From Leifsonia poae (GTDB lineage: Bacteria > Actinomycetota > Actinomycetes > Actinomycetales > Microbacteriaceae): DNA of 64,000 nucleotides. Shown here piece after piece: positions 26,899-34,653 of this stretch; positions within the stretch are counted from its first letter, which is position 1; each line of letters starts with the position of its first letter. A model generated the notes under the pieces. The model was not told where the DNA came from. It was given only the letters and a program-made list of their open reading frames with translations, and did not search any database. The stretch spans positions 111,182 through 175,181 of the forward strand of contig NZ_BSEN01000013.1 of NCBI RefSeq assembly GCF_027921845.1, written 5' to 3'. A program made the translations under genes and the position numbers.

Positions 26899-27708
26899 TC
26901 AGCGGGCGAGGGCCTCCAGGTCGTCTCGCACGCGCTGCGGCTCGGCGTCGATGGGCATGTCGAGGGTGTCCACCACACCGTCGAGTGCGCCGGGGGCATC
27001 CGGGAGCAGGGCGGCGAACAGCGGGGTGAGATCGGTCTGCGCCGGTCCCTTCTCGGCGACGAGCTCGAAGGTCTTGCGGTCGGCGGCGTCCGTGGTGAGG
27101 CTGCCGACGAGCACCTCCGCGATCTGCCGGCGGGAGATGACGCCGTCGCTGGAGTCGCCCGCGCGGTGCGTGTCTCCCTGCAGCAGCACGAGCCGGAGCT
27201 CGTCCGGCTCGTTGTAGTCGAACCATCCCGGGCGCACGATCGCGTACGGCCGCCCGCTCGCGCGCACGAGCCGTTCGCCCCGCCGCTTCCAGTCGGGCGA
27301 CTCGCTCTCACGGTTGAAGGCGCCACCGCGGTCGGTGACGCCGATCATCGTCATCAGGGCGATGCGTGCTGGACGGTCGCCGAGCGCTGTCAGCACATTG
27401 CGCACCGCGCCGTAATCGACGGCCTCGGCGTCGGCCGGATTGTCGCCGTGCGAGCCGTGCGTGAAGATCACGGCGTCGACGCCGTCGACTGCTTCGCCGA
27501 GCGTCTCGGCGCGGGTGAGGTCGCCGACGACGAGTTGCGCCTCGGCCGGCAGGGCGTCCGCCTTGGCGGCATCCCGTACGAGCGCGCGGGTCGTGTGGCC
27601 CCTGCGGATGGCCTCGGCGACGGCGAGCCGGCCGATGCTGCCGGTTGCGCCGACGACCAGCACAGTCAGGGGAGCGGCGTTCACAGTTCCGGAAGTGGAG
27701 AGAGACAC
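26899..27708 (-). CDS. NAD(P)-binding atypical SDR (NmrA-like) oxidoreductase
   Basis: 269 residues. The N-terminal Rossmann motif VLVVGATGSIGRLAVAEAIRRG is followed by GVDAVIFTHGSHGD, GVTDRGGAF and PYAIVRPGWFDY. The canonical YxxxK is not obvious, typical of the atypical NmrA/NAD(P)-sensor branch. Starts with GTG. A hairpin and triple repeat lie directly upstream (27724-27787). Substrate unknown. Confidence 0.83.
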   Translation of the reverse strand: MSLSTSGTVNAAPLTVLVVGATGSIGRLAVAEAIRRGHTTRALVRDAAKADALPAEAQLVVGDLTRAETLGEAVDGVDAVIFTHGSHGDNPADAEAVDYGAVRNVLTALGDRPARIALMTMIGVTDRGGAFNRESESPDWKRRGERLVRASGRPYAIVRPGWFDYNEPDELRLVLLQGDTHRAGDSSDGVISRRQIAEVLVGSLTTDAADRKTFELVAEKGPAQTDLTPLFAALLPDAPGALDGVVDTLDMPIDAEPQRVRDDLEALAR

Positions 27709-27723
27709 GCCGCCACGATACGC

Positions 27724-27787
27724 GTAACTCCGGAACTCGCGACCTGTTCGGCCGCGAGATTCCGGAGTTACGGAGTTACAGAGTTAC
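27724..27787. repeat. Inverted repeat plus three tandem NGAGTTAC units
   Basis: Arms gtaactccggaactcgcg (27724-27741) and its complement with one extra base (27753-27771), loop 11 bases. The right arm continues into tandem ggagttac, ggagttac, agagttac to 27787. It lies 16 bases upstream of the NmrA-like gene start and 8 bases after the small membrane gene stop. No T-run, so an operator or mRNA leader structure is as likely as a terminator. Confidence 0.6.
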
Positions 27788-27795
27788 GACTGCGG

Positions 27796-27960
27796 TCAGG
27801 AGTTGCTGCGGCCCCGGATCGACCGGATGATCCAGCCGATCACGCCGACGAGCAGCAGGATGATCGCGATGTAGAGCAACCACTTCAGTGCGGTCACGAA
27901 GATGCCGAGACCGAAGAAGATGATGGCGAGAACGATGAGGATGATGAAAAGTACGGGCAT
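27796..27960 (-). CDS. Small hydrophobic membrane protein (54 aa)
   Basis: Translation begins MPVLFIILIVLAIIFFGLG and continues with a second hydrophobic stretch LLYIAIILLLVGVIGWII, then a basic tail RSIRGRSNS. Two membrane helices around a short loop with TALKW. Small proteins of this type are common in actinobacteria and often stress-related, but the function is unknown. It ends 24 bases before the DHA2 transporter stop codon region begins and is read on the same strand as that transporter, so it is downstream of it. The ribosome binding site is weak. Confidence 0.65.
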   Translation of the reverse strand: MPVLFIILIVLAIIFFGLGIFVTALKWLLYIAIILLLVGVIGWIIRSIRGRSNS

Positions 27961-27984
27961 CCGCACATGCTTTCACAATTCCGC

Positions 27985-29580
27985 TCAAACGATGGTCTCT
28001 CCCGGCGGAGCGTCCGATTGCTCCGGATCGGGGAGGCGCACCATCCGGAACGACAGGATGAAGCCGATGAGGGCCGCCAGGATCGGTGCGATCAGCGCGA
28101 TCTGCAGGGCGATCGGCCGCGCCTCGGTGTTGATGCGCACGATCTCGTCCTGGATCTTCTGCGGCTGATCGGCCAGCTGTTTCGTCAGCTGGGTGTTGCT
28201 CAGCAGCTGGGCGTCCTCATCCAGCGCCTGTGCCACCTGCTGCTTCTCGGCGGCGGGAAGCACCTCGCTGGAGTTCGCGAGATTCGTGAACAACGGTGCC
28301 AGAGCCGCGAGCAACACCGCGCCGGCTACCGCGAGCCCGAACGACAGTCCGAACGATCCGGCGGCGGAGTTGACACCGGCCGCCTCGCTCACGCGTTCGT
28401 TCGAGATCGGCGACAACGTGTAGTTGTTGAGCTGGGAGACGAGCAGCCCCAGCCCGCCGCCGCAGATGATCAACGGCACCAGCAGCCACCAGCCGGAGTC
28501 CGCCCGGGGAATGACGAACACCAGGCTGATCAGTCCGACCGCCAGCAGCAGGAAGCCCCACCGAACGAGTCCCGCCGGTCGTCGCTTCGTCAGGCGCCTC
28601 CCCGCGACCAGGGCGACGGCGAACATGGTGAGCGACAGCGGTGCGATCGAGAGCCCTGCCTCGAGCGCGTTGTACTCGAACACCATCTGCAGGTACAGGG
28701 GCAGCACGATCATCGTGCCGCCGAGGGCGATCTGCTGCAGCATCTGCTGGCTGATGCCGAACCGGAACCGCGGGAGCGTGAACAGGTCCGGATCGAGCAG
28801 GGCCGCCTGGTGCCGGCGTTTGCGGCGCAGGAGCCAGAAGACCAGCCCGAACAGTCCCGCAATGCCGACGGCGATCAGCAGGCCGACGTAGCCGGCGCCC
28901 TCCTGCCAGGCCAGGATGCCGAGAACGATGCCGCCCATCCCGACCACCGAGAGGAGCGAGCCGACCACGTCGACTTTGCGGGAGCCCGTGTACGGGACGT
29001 CGCGCACCAGCCGGATGCCCGACAGCACGACGGCGATGATCACCGCCTCGAGGAGGAACGCGATGCGCCACGAGAGGAACGTGGTGATCACGCCGCCGAG
29101 GAGCGGCCCGACGGCGGCGGCGATGGCGGCCGAGGCGCCGACCAGCGCATACACCCGCGCCTGCGCGGACCCCTCGAAGTTGCCGTGGATCAGCGACTGC
29201 ATCGAGGGCAGGAGCAGCGACGCGCCCAGCCCGCCGATCACCGCCCAGAAAACGATGATGGCCAGGATGCTCTGGGCCAACGTCATCGCGATCGCCCCGA
29301 TCGCGTAGGCCACGAGCCCGATCACGTAGGCGCGTTTACGCCCGATGAGGTCGCCGACCTTGCCGCCGATCAGGATGAAGGCGGCCGAGACGAGCGCTTC
29401 GAGAGCGATCGCCGACTGCACGCTGCTGACCGTCGAATCGAGGTCGCGTACGACGGCCGAGATCGACACGTTCATGATGGACGTGTCGACCACCAGCACG
29501 AACATGGCCATCGCGAGAAGCAGTGCCAGCATCCCGTTGAACTTGGCGGCCTGCGCCGGTGGAGCCGTGTCCTTCGTCAT
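27985..29580 (-). CDS. DHA2-family MFS drug/proton antiporter
   Basis: 531 residues with about 14 membrane spans. Diagnostic text: VLVVDTSIMNVSISAVVRDL in span 1, GGKVGDLIGRKRAYVIGL (motif A), and a GPLLGGVITTFLSWRIAF motif C region. A roughly 90-residue extracytoplasmic loop (TNLANSSEVLPAAEKQQVAQ and following) lies before the last span. Probable multidrug or stress exporter. It is 28 bases downstream of a DUF7144-type membrane gene on the same strand. Confidence 0.9.
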   Translation of the reverse strand: MTKDTAPPAQAAKFNGMLALLLAMAMFVLVVDTSIMNVSISAVVRDLDSTVSSVQSAIALEALVSAAFILIGGKVGDLIGRKRAYVIGLVAYAIGAIAMTLAQSILAIIVFWAVIGGLGASLLLPSMQSLIHGNFEGSAQARVYALVGASAAIAAAVGPLLGGVITTFLSWRIAFLLEAVIIAVVLSGIRLVRDVPYTGSRKVDVVGSLLSVVGMGGIVLGILAWQEGAGYVGLLIAVGIAGLFGLVFWLLRRKRRHQAALLDPDLFTLPRFRFGISQQMLQQIALGGTMIVLPLYLQMVFEYNALEAGLSIAPLSLTMFAVALVAGRRLTKRRPAGLVRWGFLLLAVGLISLVFVIPRADSGWWLLVPLIICGGGLGLLVSQLNNYTLSPISNERVSEAAGVNSAAGSFGLSFGLAVAGAVLLAALAPLFTNLANSSEVLPAAEKQQVAQALDEDAQLLSNTQLTKQLADQPQKIQDEIVRINTEARPIALQIALIAPILAALIGFILSFRMVRLPDPEQSDAPPGETIV

Positions 29581-29608
29581 GCCGTGTCCTTCGTCACGAG
29601 GATGTCCG

Positions 29609-30019
29609 TCATGAGGTCGTCGGCCGGCGCGGCGCGCTCCCGCCGTGGGCCGTCACGGCGTAGATCACGAGAACGTCGAGCGCGATGAGGATCGCGGACC
29701 ACCATGGCTGCGCCGGGATGAGGAAGAGCTGACCGATCGCGCTCAGAATCGCCAGGATCACGACGACGATCCGCGCCCAGAGCGCACCGGCGAACAGGCC
29801 GCCCGACGCGAGGACGGCCAGGATCCCGATGATCAGGTTCCACCAGCCCCACCCGGAGATGTCGAAGACGAAGAGGGAGCCGTGCGCGACCACGTAGTAC
29901 GGGTCGGGCGCGAACAGGGCGACGATGCCCTGGAGCACGCTGAAAAGGCCCGAGATGAGAACGACGAGGGCGGCGAACGCTCTCCAGCCCGACAGGGTCG
30001 CACTGTCAGCGGTGGTCAT
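29609..30019 (-). CDS. DUF7144-type four-span membrane protein
   Basis: 136 residues, four hydrophobic segments (FAALVVLISGLFSVLQGIVAL, WWNLIIGILAVLASGGLFAG, WARIVVVILAILSAIGQLFL, AILIALDVLVIYAVT) with YYVVAHGSLFVFDISGWGW between the first two. This is the pattern of the actinobacterial DUF7144 family. The ATG at 30019 is preceded by AAGGAG; an upstream in-frame start at 30055 is less likely. Function unknown; likely co-transcribed with the DHA2 transporter. Confidence 0.8.
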   Translation of the reverse strand: MTTADSATLSGWRAFAALVVLISGLFSVLQGIVALFAPDPYYVVAHGSLFVFDISGWGWWNLIIGILAVLASGGLFAGALWARIVVVILAILSAIGQLFLIPAQPWWSAILIALDVLVIYAVTAHGGSAPRRPTTS

Positions 30020-30221
30020 CAGCTTGTCTCCTTCGGCTCGTACCGCCCGCGACACGCGCGAACTTATGGCCCGAAACTAGCCACGCCGCCCGCGCAGCGC
30101 ATCATCCCCGCGGAATGAGATCGCGAACATCACCCGACGAGGATGATTCCGCGCAGGCTCGGCGCGGGTGACGATGTGGAGAGAGGGTCTCGCGGCATCG
30201 GACCGGCGAAGGGAGTGGCAC

Positions 30222-31334
30222 GTGCAAGCACAGCCGTCGGTCGCAGAGATCGTTCGTCACCCGGTGGCGTCAGCGGAGTCCGCGGAGTCTGCAGCCCTGC
30301 TCGTCAGCGCGGCCGTCTTCATCGTCGCGGCGGTGATCGGTGTCATCACCTTCTGGGGGATGTTCCTGCCGATCTCGGGCCCTGGATCGCTCGGCCAGTT
30401 CGTCGCGATCTGGTCCGGAATCGCGGCCACGGTCGCCTTTGTGACCGCCCGGGCGCTGATCGGCCGGTCGGGTGCCCCTGCTCTGAGCGCGTCGCGGCGT
30501 CCGAACGCGATGGCCGCGGACTTCCCCTGGTACGACGTGGTCGCCGTGGCCGTGGCCCACGGAGTGATCGCCCTGCTCGGGTGGATCGGCATCGCCGACC
30601 TCCTCGAGAAGAGCTTCATCGGCGCGCAGGTCTACGCCTTGTCCGCGGCCTTGCTCGCGGCGGTCGCCATCGCGGCCTCGACGTACGTCGCCTTCCTGTC
30701 CGCGGTGAGCATGACGCCGACGCTGCTTTCGCTTGTGCTCGCAGTGTTCCTGGTCGTCGGTTCGTTCGCGAGCATGCTGAGCGCGTCCGACCCGCTCTGG
30801 TGGCAGAAGAACCTGAGCACGCTCGGTCTGCCCGACGACGTGTCGTCGCTGGCCTTCAACCTGACGCTGATCATCGCCGGCGTCATCGTGACCGCCATCG
30901 CCCACTACTCGACGGCGGACCTGCCCGCGCGCACGCCGCGTGAACTCCGCGGACGCAGCTGGGTGAGGGGAGCGCTCACCCTGATCGGCATCCTGCTCGC
31001 CTGCGTCGGTCTCTTCCCTCTCGACCGCAGTCTCACCATCCACAACATCTCCGCGAGCGGCATGGCCATCGTGTTCGTGACCCTCGCTCTCGGCATCCGG
31101 TCGTTCATCCCGACGCTGCCGCGTGTGTTCGCCATTCTGAGCTACACATTCGTCGGCGTGATCGTGGTGCTGGCGGCGTTCTTCATCTCCGGGTACTACA
31201 CGCTGACCGCCGTCGAGCTGGTGGCGTTTCTGATGATCTTCAGCTGGCTGATCATCTTCATGCGCAACACCAGAGCGCTCGGATCGAACGAGCCGGCCAC
31301 CGAGCACCACGTCGCAGAGGAGCACGCAGTATGA
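30222..31334 (+). CDS. DUF998-like integral membrane protein
   Basis: About 370 residues with roughly ten membrane spans and few charged residues. The loop PLWWQKNLSTLGLPDDVSS and the phrase ISASGMAIVFVTLALGIRSF resemble the DUF998 family. A basic/Glu-rich C-terminus ends in HHVAEEHAV. The GTG at 30222 follows GAAGGGAG; the in-frame ATG at 30168 lacks a ribosome binding site. It overlaps the GH15 gene by 4 bases, so translation is coupled. Function unknown. Confidence 0.8.
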   Translation: MQAQPSVAEIVRHPVASAESAESAALLVSAAVFIVAAVIGVITFWGMFLPISGPGSLGQFVAIWSGIAATVAFVTARALIGRSGAPALSASRRPNAMAADFPWYDVVAVAVAHGVIALLGWIGIADLLEKSFIGAQVYALSAALLAAVAIAASTYVAFLSAVSMTPTLLSLVLAVFLVVGSFASMLSASDPLWWQKNLSTLGLPDDVSSLAFNLTLIIAGVIVTAIAHYSTADLPARTPRELRGRSWVRGALTLIGILLACVGLFPLDRSLTIHNISASGMAIVFVTLALGIRSFIPTLPRVFAILSYTFVGVIVVLAAFFISGYYTLTAVELVAFLMIFSWLIIFMRNTRALGSNEPATEHHVAEEHAV

Positions 31335-33169
31335 GCGAATACCCCCCGATCGCCGAGCACGGCCTGATCGGCGACCTGCAGACGTCGGCCCTCGTTGCGA
31401 CGGATGGAACGATCGACTGGTTCTGCAGTCCCCGCTTCGACTCGCCCAGCCTGTTCGCATCTCTGCTCGACAGCGAGAAGGGCGGGCACTTCACGACACG
31501 ACCACACGTCGCCACATTCGACACGAAGCAGCTCTATCTGCCGGACACGGCGGTGCTGGTGACCAGGTTCCTGACCGAGGCGGGGGTCGGCGAACTCATC
31601 GACTTCATGCCGGCCACTGATGAGGTCGCCCGCGAGCGGCACCGCCTGGTGCGCGTGCTCCGGTGCGTTCGCGGAGCGATGGAGTTCGACATCGAGATCG
31701 CCCCGCGTTTCGACTATGGGCGCACGCCGCACCGGCTCACGGTGGGGGAGGACGGCGCGGTCTTCGTCACCGACGCACTCACCCTGGCGCTGAGTGTCAT
31801 CCGCGACCCCGACGACGCCAGGCTCGCCCACGTCGAGCAGACCGACGACGGCGACCTGCGCGCGACCGTGAGCCTGCGGGAGGGGGAGTTGCGCGGCATC
31901 GTGCTCGAGACGGGGCCCGATGTCGAAGCGGCGCCCATCCCCGTCGCCGAGGGGCGTCGCCTGCTCGACGACACCACCAAGTACTGGCAGGACTGGGTGG
32001 AGAAGTCGACGTACACCGGGCGCTGGCGAGAGGAAGTGCAGCGATCGGCCATCACTCTCAAGCTGCTCACCTACGCACCGACGGGCGGCCTCGTCGCCGC
32101 GCCGACGGCCGGGCTGCCCGAGCAGATCGGCGGCGAGCGCAACTGGGACTATCGGTACACGTGGGTGCGCGACGCGTCGTTCTCGGTGCACACGCTGGTC
32201 AGACTGGGCTTCGTCGACGAAGCCATCGCCTTCGGCAGGTGGCTGAGGGATCGGGTCGTCGAACCGCTCGACAGCGACACCGGACCGCTCAACATCATGT
32301 ACCGGGTCGACGGCGATCCGAAGCTGAGCGAGGAGGTCGTGGAGGAGTGGGAAGGCTACCGCGGGTCGCACCCGGTGCGCATCGGCAACGGGGCCGCCGA
32401 TCAGCTCCAGCTCGACATCTACGGTGAGGCCCTGGACGCCGTGTATCACCTCGACCGCTCGGGCAACGTCATCGGCCACGACGGCTGGACGGCGATCTGC
32501 CGGATGCTCGACTGGCTCGCGGAGAATTGGCAGCAGCCGGAGGAGGGGATCTGGGAGACCCGTGGCGGACGGAAGGACTTCACCTACGGCCGTCTGATGG
32601 TGTGGGTGGCCTTCGATCGCGGCATCCGGCTGGCAGCCACGCATGGAAGGCCGGCGCCCGTAGACCGGTGGACAGAGGCCCGCGACGCCGTCTACGACGA
32701 GATCATGGAGAAGGGATGGAGCGAGGATCGTCGCGCCTTCGTGCAGCAGTACGGCGACACCGTTCTGGATGCGTCGCTGTTGAAGATGCCGCAGGTCGGG
32801 TTCATCTCGCCTCACGACACGCTCTGGATCGACACCCTCCGCGCGATGGAGGAGGAGCTGGTCTCCGACAACCTCGTCTATCGCTACAACCCGAGCGCCT
32901 CGCCGGACGGGCTGCAGGGCTCGGAAGGGACGTTCTCGCTCTGCACCTTCCTCTACGTCGATGCGCTCGCGCGGACCGGTCGCGTCGAAGATGCGCGGCT
33001 CACGTTCGAGAAGATGCTGACCTACGCCAACCACGTCGGGCTCTTCGCCGAGGAGATCTCGGCGACCGGTGAGCAGCTCGGCAACTTTCCGCAGGCCTTC
33101 ACCCACCTGGCGCTGATCGACGCCGCGATCACCTTGAACGCTCGATTGGACGGGAGGAACCCGGAATGA
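31331..33169 (+). CDS. Glycoside hydrolase family 15 protein (trehalase/glucoamylase type)
   Basis: 612 residues. An N-terminal beta domain (DLQTSALVATDGTIDWFCSP) leads to the (alpha/alpha)6 barrel with ERNWDYRYTWVRDASFSVHT, carrying the catalytic-site Arg/Asp cluster, and FSLCTFLYVDALARTGR. This matches the intracellular GH15 trehalase-like enzymes of actinobacteria; glucoamylase/dextranase activity is possible. No signal peptide. ATGA overlap with both neighbours places it in a three-gene operon with the membrane protein and DUF2252. Confidence 0.9.
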   Translation: MSEYPPIAEHGLIGDLQTSALVATDGTIDWFCSPRFDSPSLFASLLDSEKGGHFTTRPHVATFDTKQLYLPDTAVLVTRFLTEAGVGELIDFMPATDEVARERHRLVRVLRCVRGAMEFDIEIAPRFDYGRTPHRLTVGEDGAVFVTDALTLALSVIRDPDDARLAHVEQTDDGDLRATVSLREGELRGIVLETGPDVEAAPIPVAEGRRLLDDTTKYWQDWVEKSTYTGRWREEVQRSAITLKLLTYAPTGGLVAAPTAGLPEQIGGERNWDYRYTWVRDASFSVHTLVRLGFVDEAIAFGRWLRDRVVEPLDSDTGPLNIMYRVDGDPKLSEEVVEEWEGYRGSHPVRIGNGAADQLQLDIYGEALDAVYHLDRSGNVIGHDGWTAICRMLDWLAENWQQPEEGIWETRGGRKDFTYGRLMVWVAFDRGIRLAATHGRPAPVDRWTEARDAVYDEIMEKGWSEDRRAFVQQYGDTVLDASLLKMPQVGFISPHDTLWIDTLRAMEEELVSDNLVYRYNPSASPDGLQGSEGTFSLCTFLYVDALARTGRVEDARLTFEKMLTYANHVGLFAEEISATGEQLGNFPQAFTHLALIDAAITLNARLDGRNPE

Positions 33170-34653
33170 CACCGGAACAGCAGGAGGAACCACGGCCCGT
33201 CGCGGACGAGTTCGTGCGCCGCGTCGCCGAGGGCCTCTCGGGGCCGCATGAGGGCTCGCTGTCGTTCGCAGACCGCCGCGCCCTGGGGCGGGCCGCGCGT
33301 GCGACGACGCCGCGCTCGTCGCACGCGGAGTGGGAGACGCCGGCCGGCCGTCGCGACCCCGTCGACATCCTGCTCGCCCAGGCGACGACGCGGGTGCCGG
33401 AACTCGTGCCCCTCCGGCACGCCCGCATGATGGCGTCGCCGTTCGCCTTCTACCGCGGGGCGGCCGCGATCATGGCGGCCGATCTCGCGGACACCCCAGT
33501 CACGGGCCTCACGGCGCAGATCTGCGGCGATGCCCACCTCTCCAACTTCGGGCTGTTCGGAACGCCCGAGCGCGAGATGGTGTTCGACATCAACGACTTC
33601 GATGAGACGCTCCCCGGCCCGTGGGAGTGGGACGTCAAGCGCCTCGCGGCGAGCTTCGAGATCGCGGGCAGGCACCGGGGGTTCAGCGCCCGTCAGCGGC
33701 GGGCATCGACCATCGCGGTGGCCCGCGGGTACCGCAACCGGATGCGCGAGTCAGCCGAGGACGACGTGCTGGCCTCCTGGTACAGCCACCTCACTGCCGA
33801 CCAGCTGATCGACTGGGTACGGGCGCAACGGCACGCGGGCTTCGCCCGGTCGGTCCAGGTGCGTCAGATCGAACGCATCGTGGCGAAGGCGCGCACCCAG
33901 AACAGTGCCAAGGTCTTCAAGTCGCTCGTCGACGCGACCGACAGCGGTCCCCGCATCCGCTCGGATCCGCCGCTGATCGTGCCGCTCGAAGAGCTCGTCA
34001 GCGAGTCGGAGGCGGCCGTCATCAACGAGTGGATGCTCGCCCTGCTCCGCGACTACCGTCGCAGCCTGCGCGACGTCTACTCGCCCCTCGACGACTTCCG
34101 GTTCGAGCACATCGCGCGAAAGGTGGTCGGCGTCGGAAGCGTCGGAACCCGCGCCTGGCTGGTGCTGCTCACCGGCCGCGACGAGAGGGACCCGTTGCTG
34201 CTGCAGGCGAAGGAAGCCGAGGCCTCCGTGCTCGAAGCCCACCTGCCGCCGAGCGTGTACCCGACGCACGGTGAGCGCGTCGTGCGCGGTCAGCGTGCGA
34301 TGCAGGCCGCCAGCGACATCTTCCTCGGCTGGACGCGACTGGTGGGCATCGACGGGCGGGACCACGACTACTACCTTCGGCAGTTCCGGGATTGGAAGGG
34401 CTCGATCGACGTCGAGCAGCTGCAGGTGGAGGGTGCGATGCTCTATGCGCAGATCTGCGGCGAGACGCTGGCCCGCGCCCACGCCCGTTCGGGAGATCGG
34501 GTCGCCATCGCGGGCTATCTCGGCGCTGGTGACACCTTCGATCGTGCGATCTCGGAGTTCGCGCGTGGCTATGCCGATCAGAACGAGAGCGACTACGAGG
34601 CGTTCGCCGCTGCGGCGGCATCCGGAAGGGTGGAGCTGCCGGCGGACTACTGA
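33166..34653 (+). CDS. DUF2252-domain protein
   Basis: 495 residues. The conserved DUF2252 text QICGDAHLSNFGLFGTPERE followed by DINDFDETLPGPWEWDVKRL is clear; it resembles a protein-kinase/aminoglycoside-phosphotransferase active site (GDAHLSNFG plus DFDE). LCD-like later text YYLRQFRDWKGSID also fits. No biochemical role is established to my knowledge; a small-molecule kinase role is inferred from fold resemblance. Last gene of the GH15 operon; its stop overlaps the convergent STAND gene by 7 bases. Confidence 0.9.
   Translation: MTPEQQEEPRPVADEFVRRVAEGLSGPHEGSLSFADRRALGRAARATTPRSSHAEWETPAGRRDPVDILLAQATTRVPELVPLRHARMMASPFAFYRGAAAIMAADLADTPVTGLTAQICGDAHLSNFGLFGTPEREMVFDINDFDETLPGPWEWDVKRLAASFEIAGRHRGFSARQRRASTIAVARGYRNRMRESAEDDVLASWYSHLTADQLIDWVRAQRHAGFARSVQVRQIERIVAKARTQNSAKVFKSLVDATDSGPRIRSDPPLIVPLEELVSESEAAVINEWMLALLRDYRRSLRDVYSPLDDFRFEHIARKVVGVGSVGTRAWLVLLTGRDERDPLLLQAKEAEASVLEAHLPPSVYPTHGERVVRGQRAMQAASDIFLGWTRLVGIDGRDHDYYLRQFRDWKGSIDVEQLQVEGAMLYAQICGETLARAHARSGDRVAIAGYLGAGDTFDRAISEFARGYADQNESDYEAFAAAAASGRVELPADY

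Noticed and set aside
24268-29688. An open plus-strand frame of about 1800 codons spanning several genes
   Set aside because: It is antisense to the OYE, NmrA-like and DHA2 genes, whose protein motifs are unmistakable, and its translation is low-complexity Arg/Asp/Gly/His text. High GC at third codon positions removes stops from the antisense frame.
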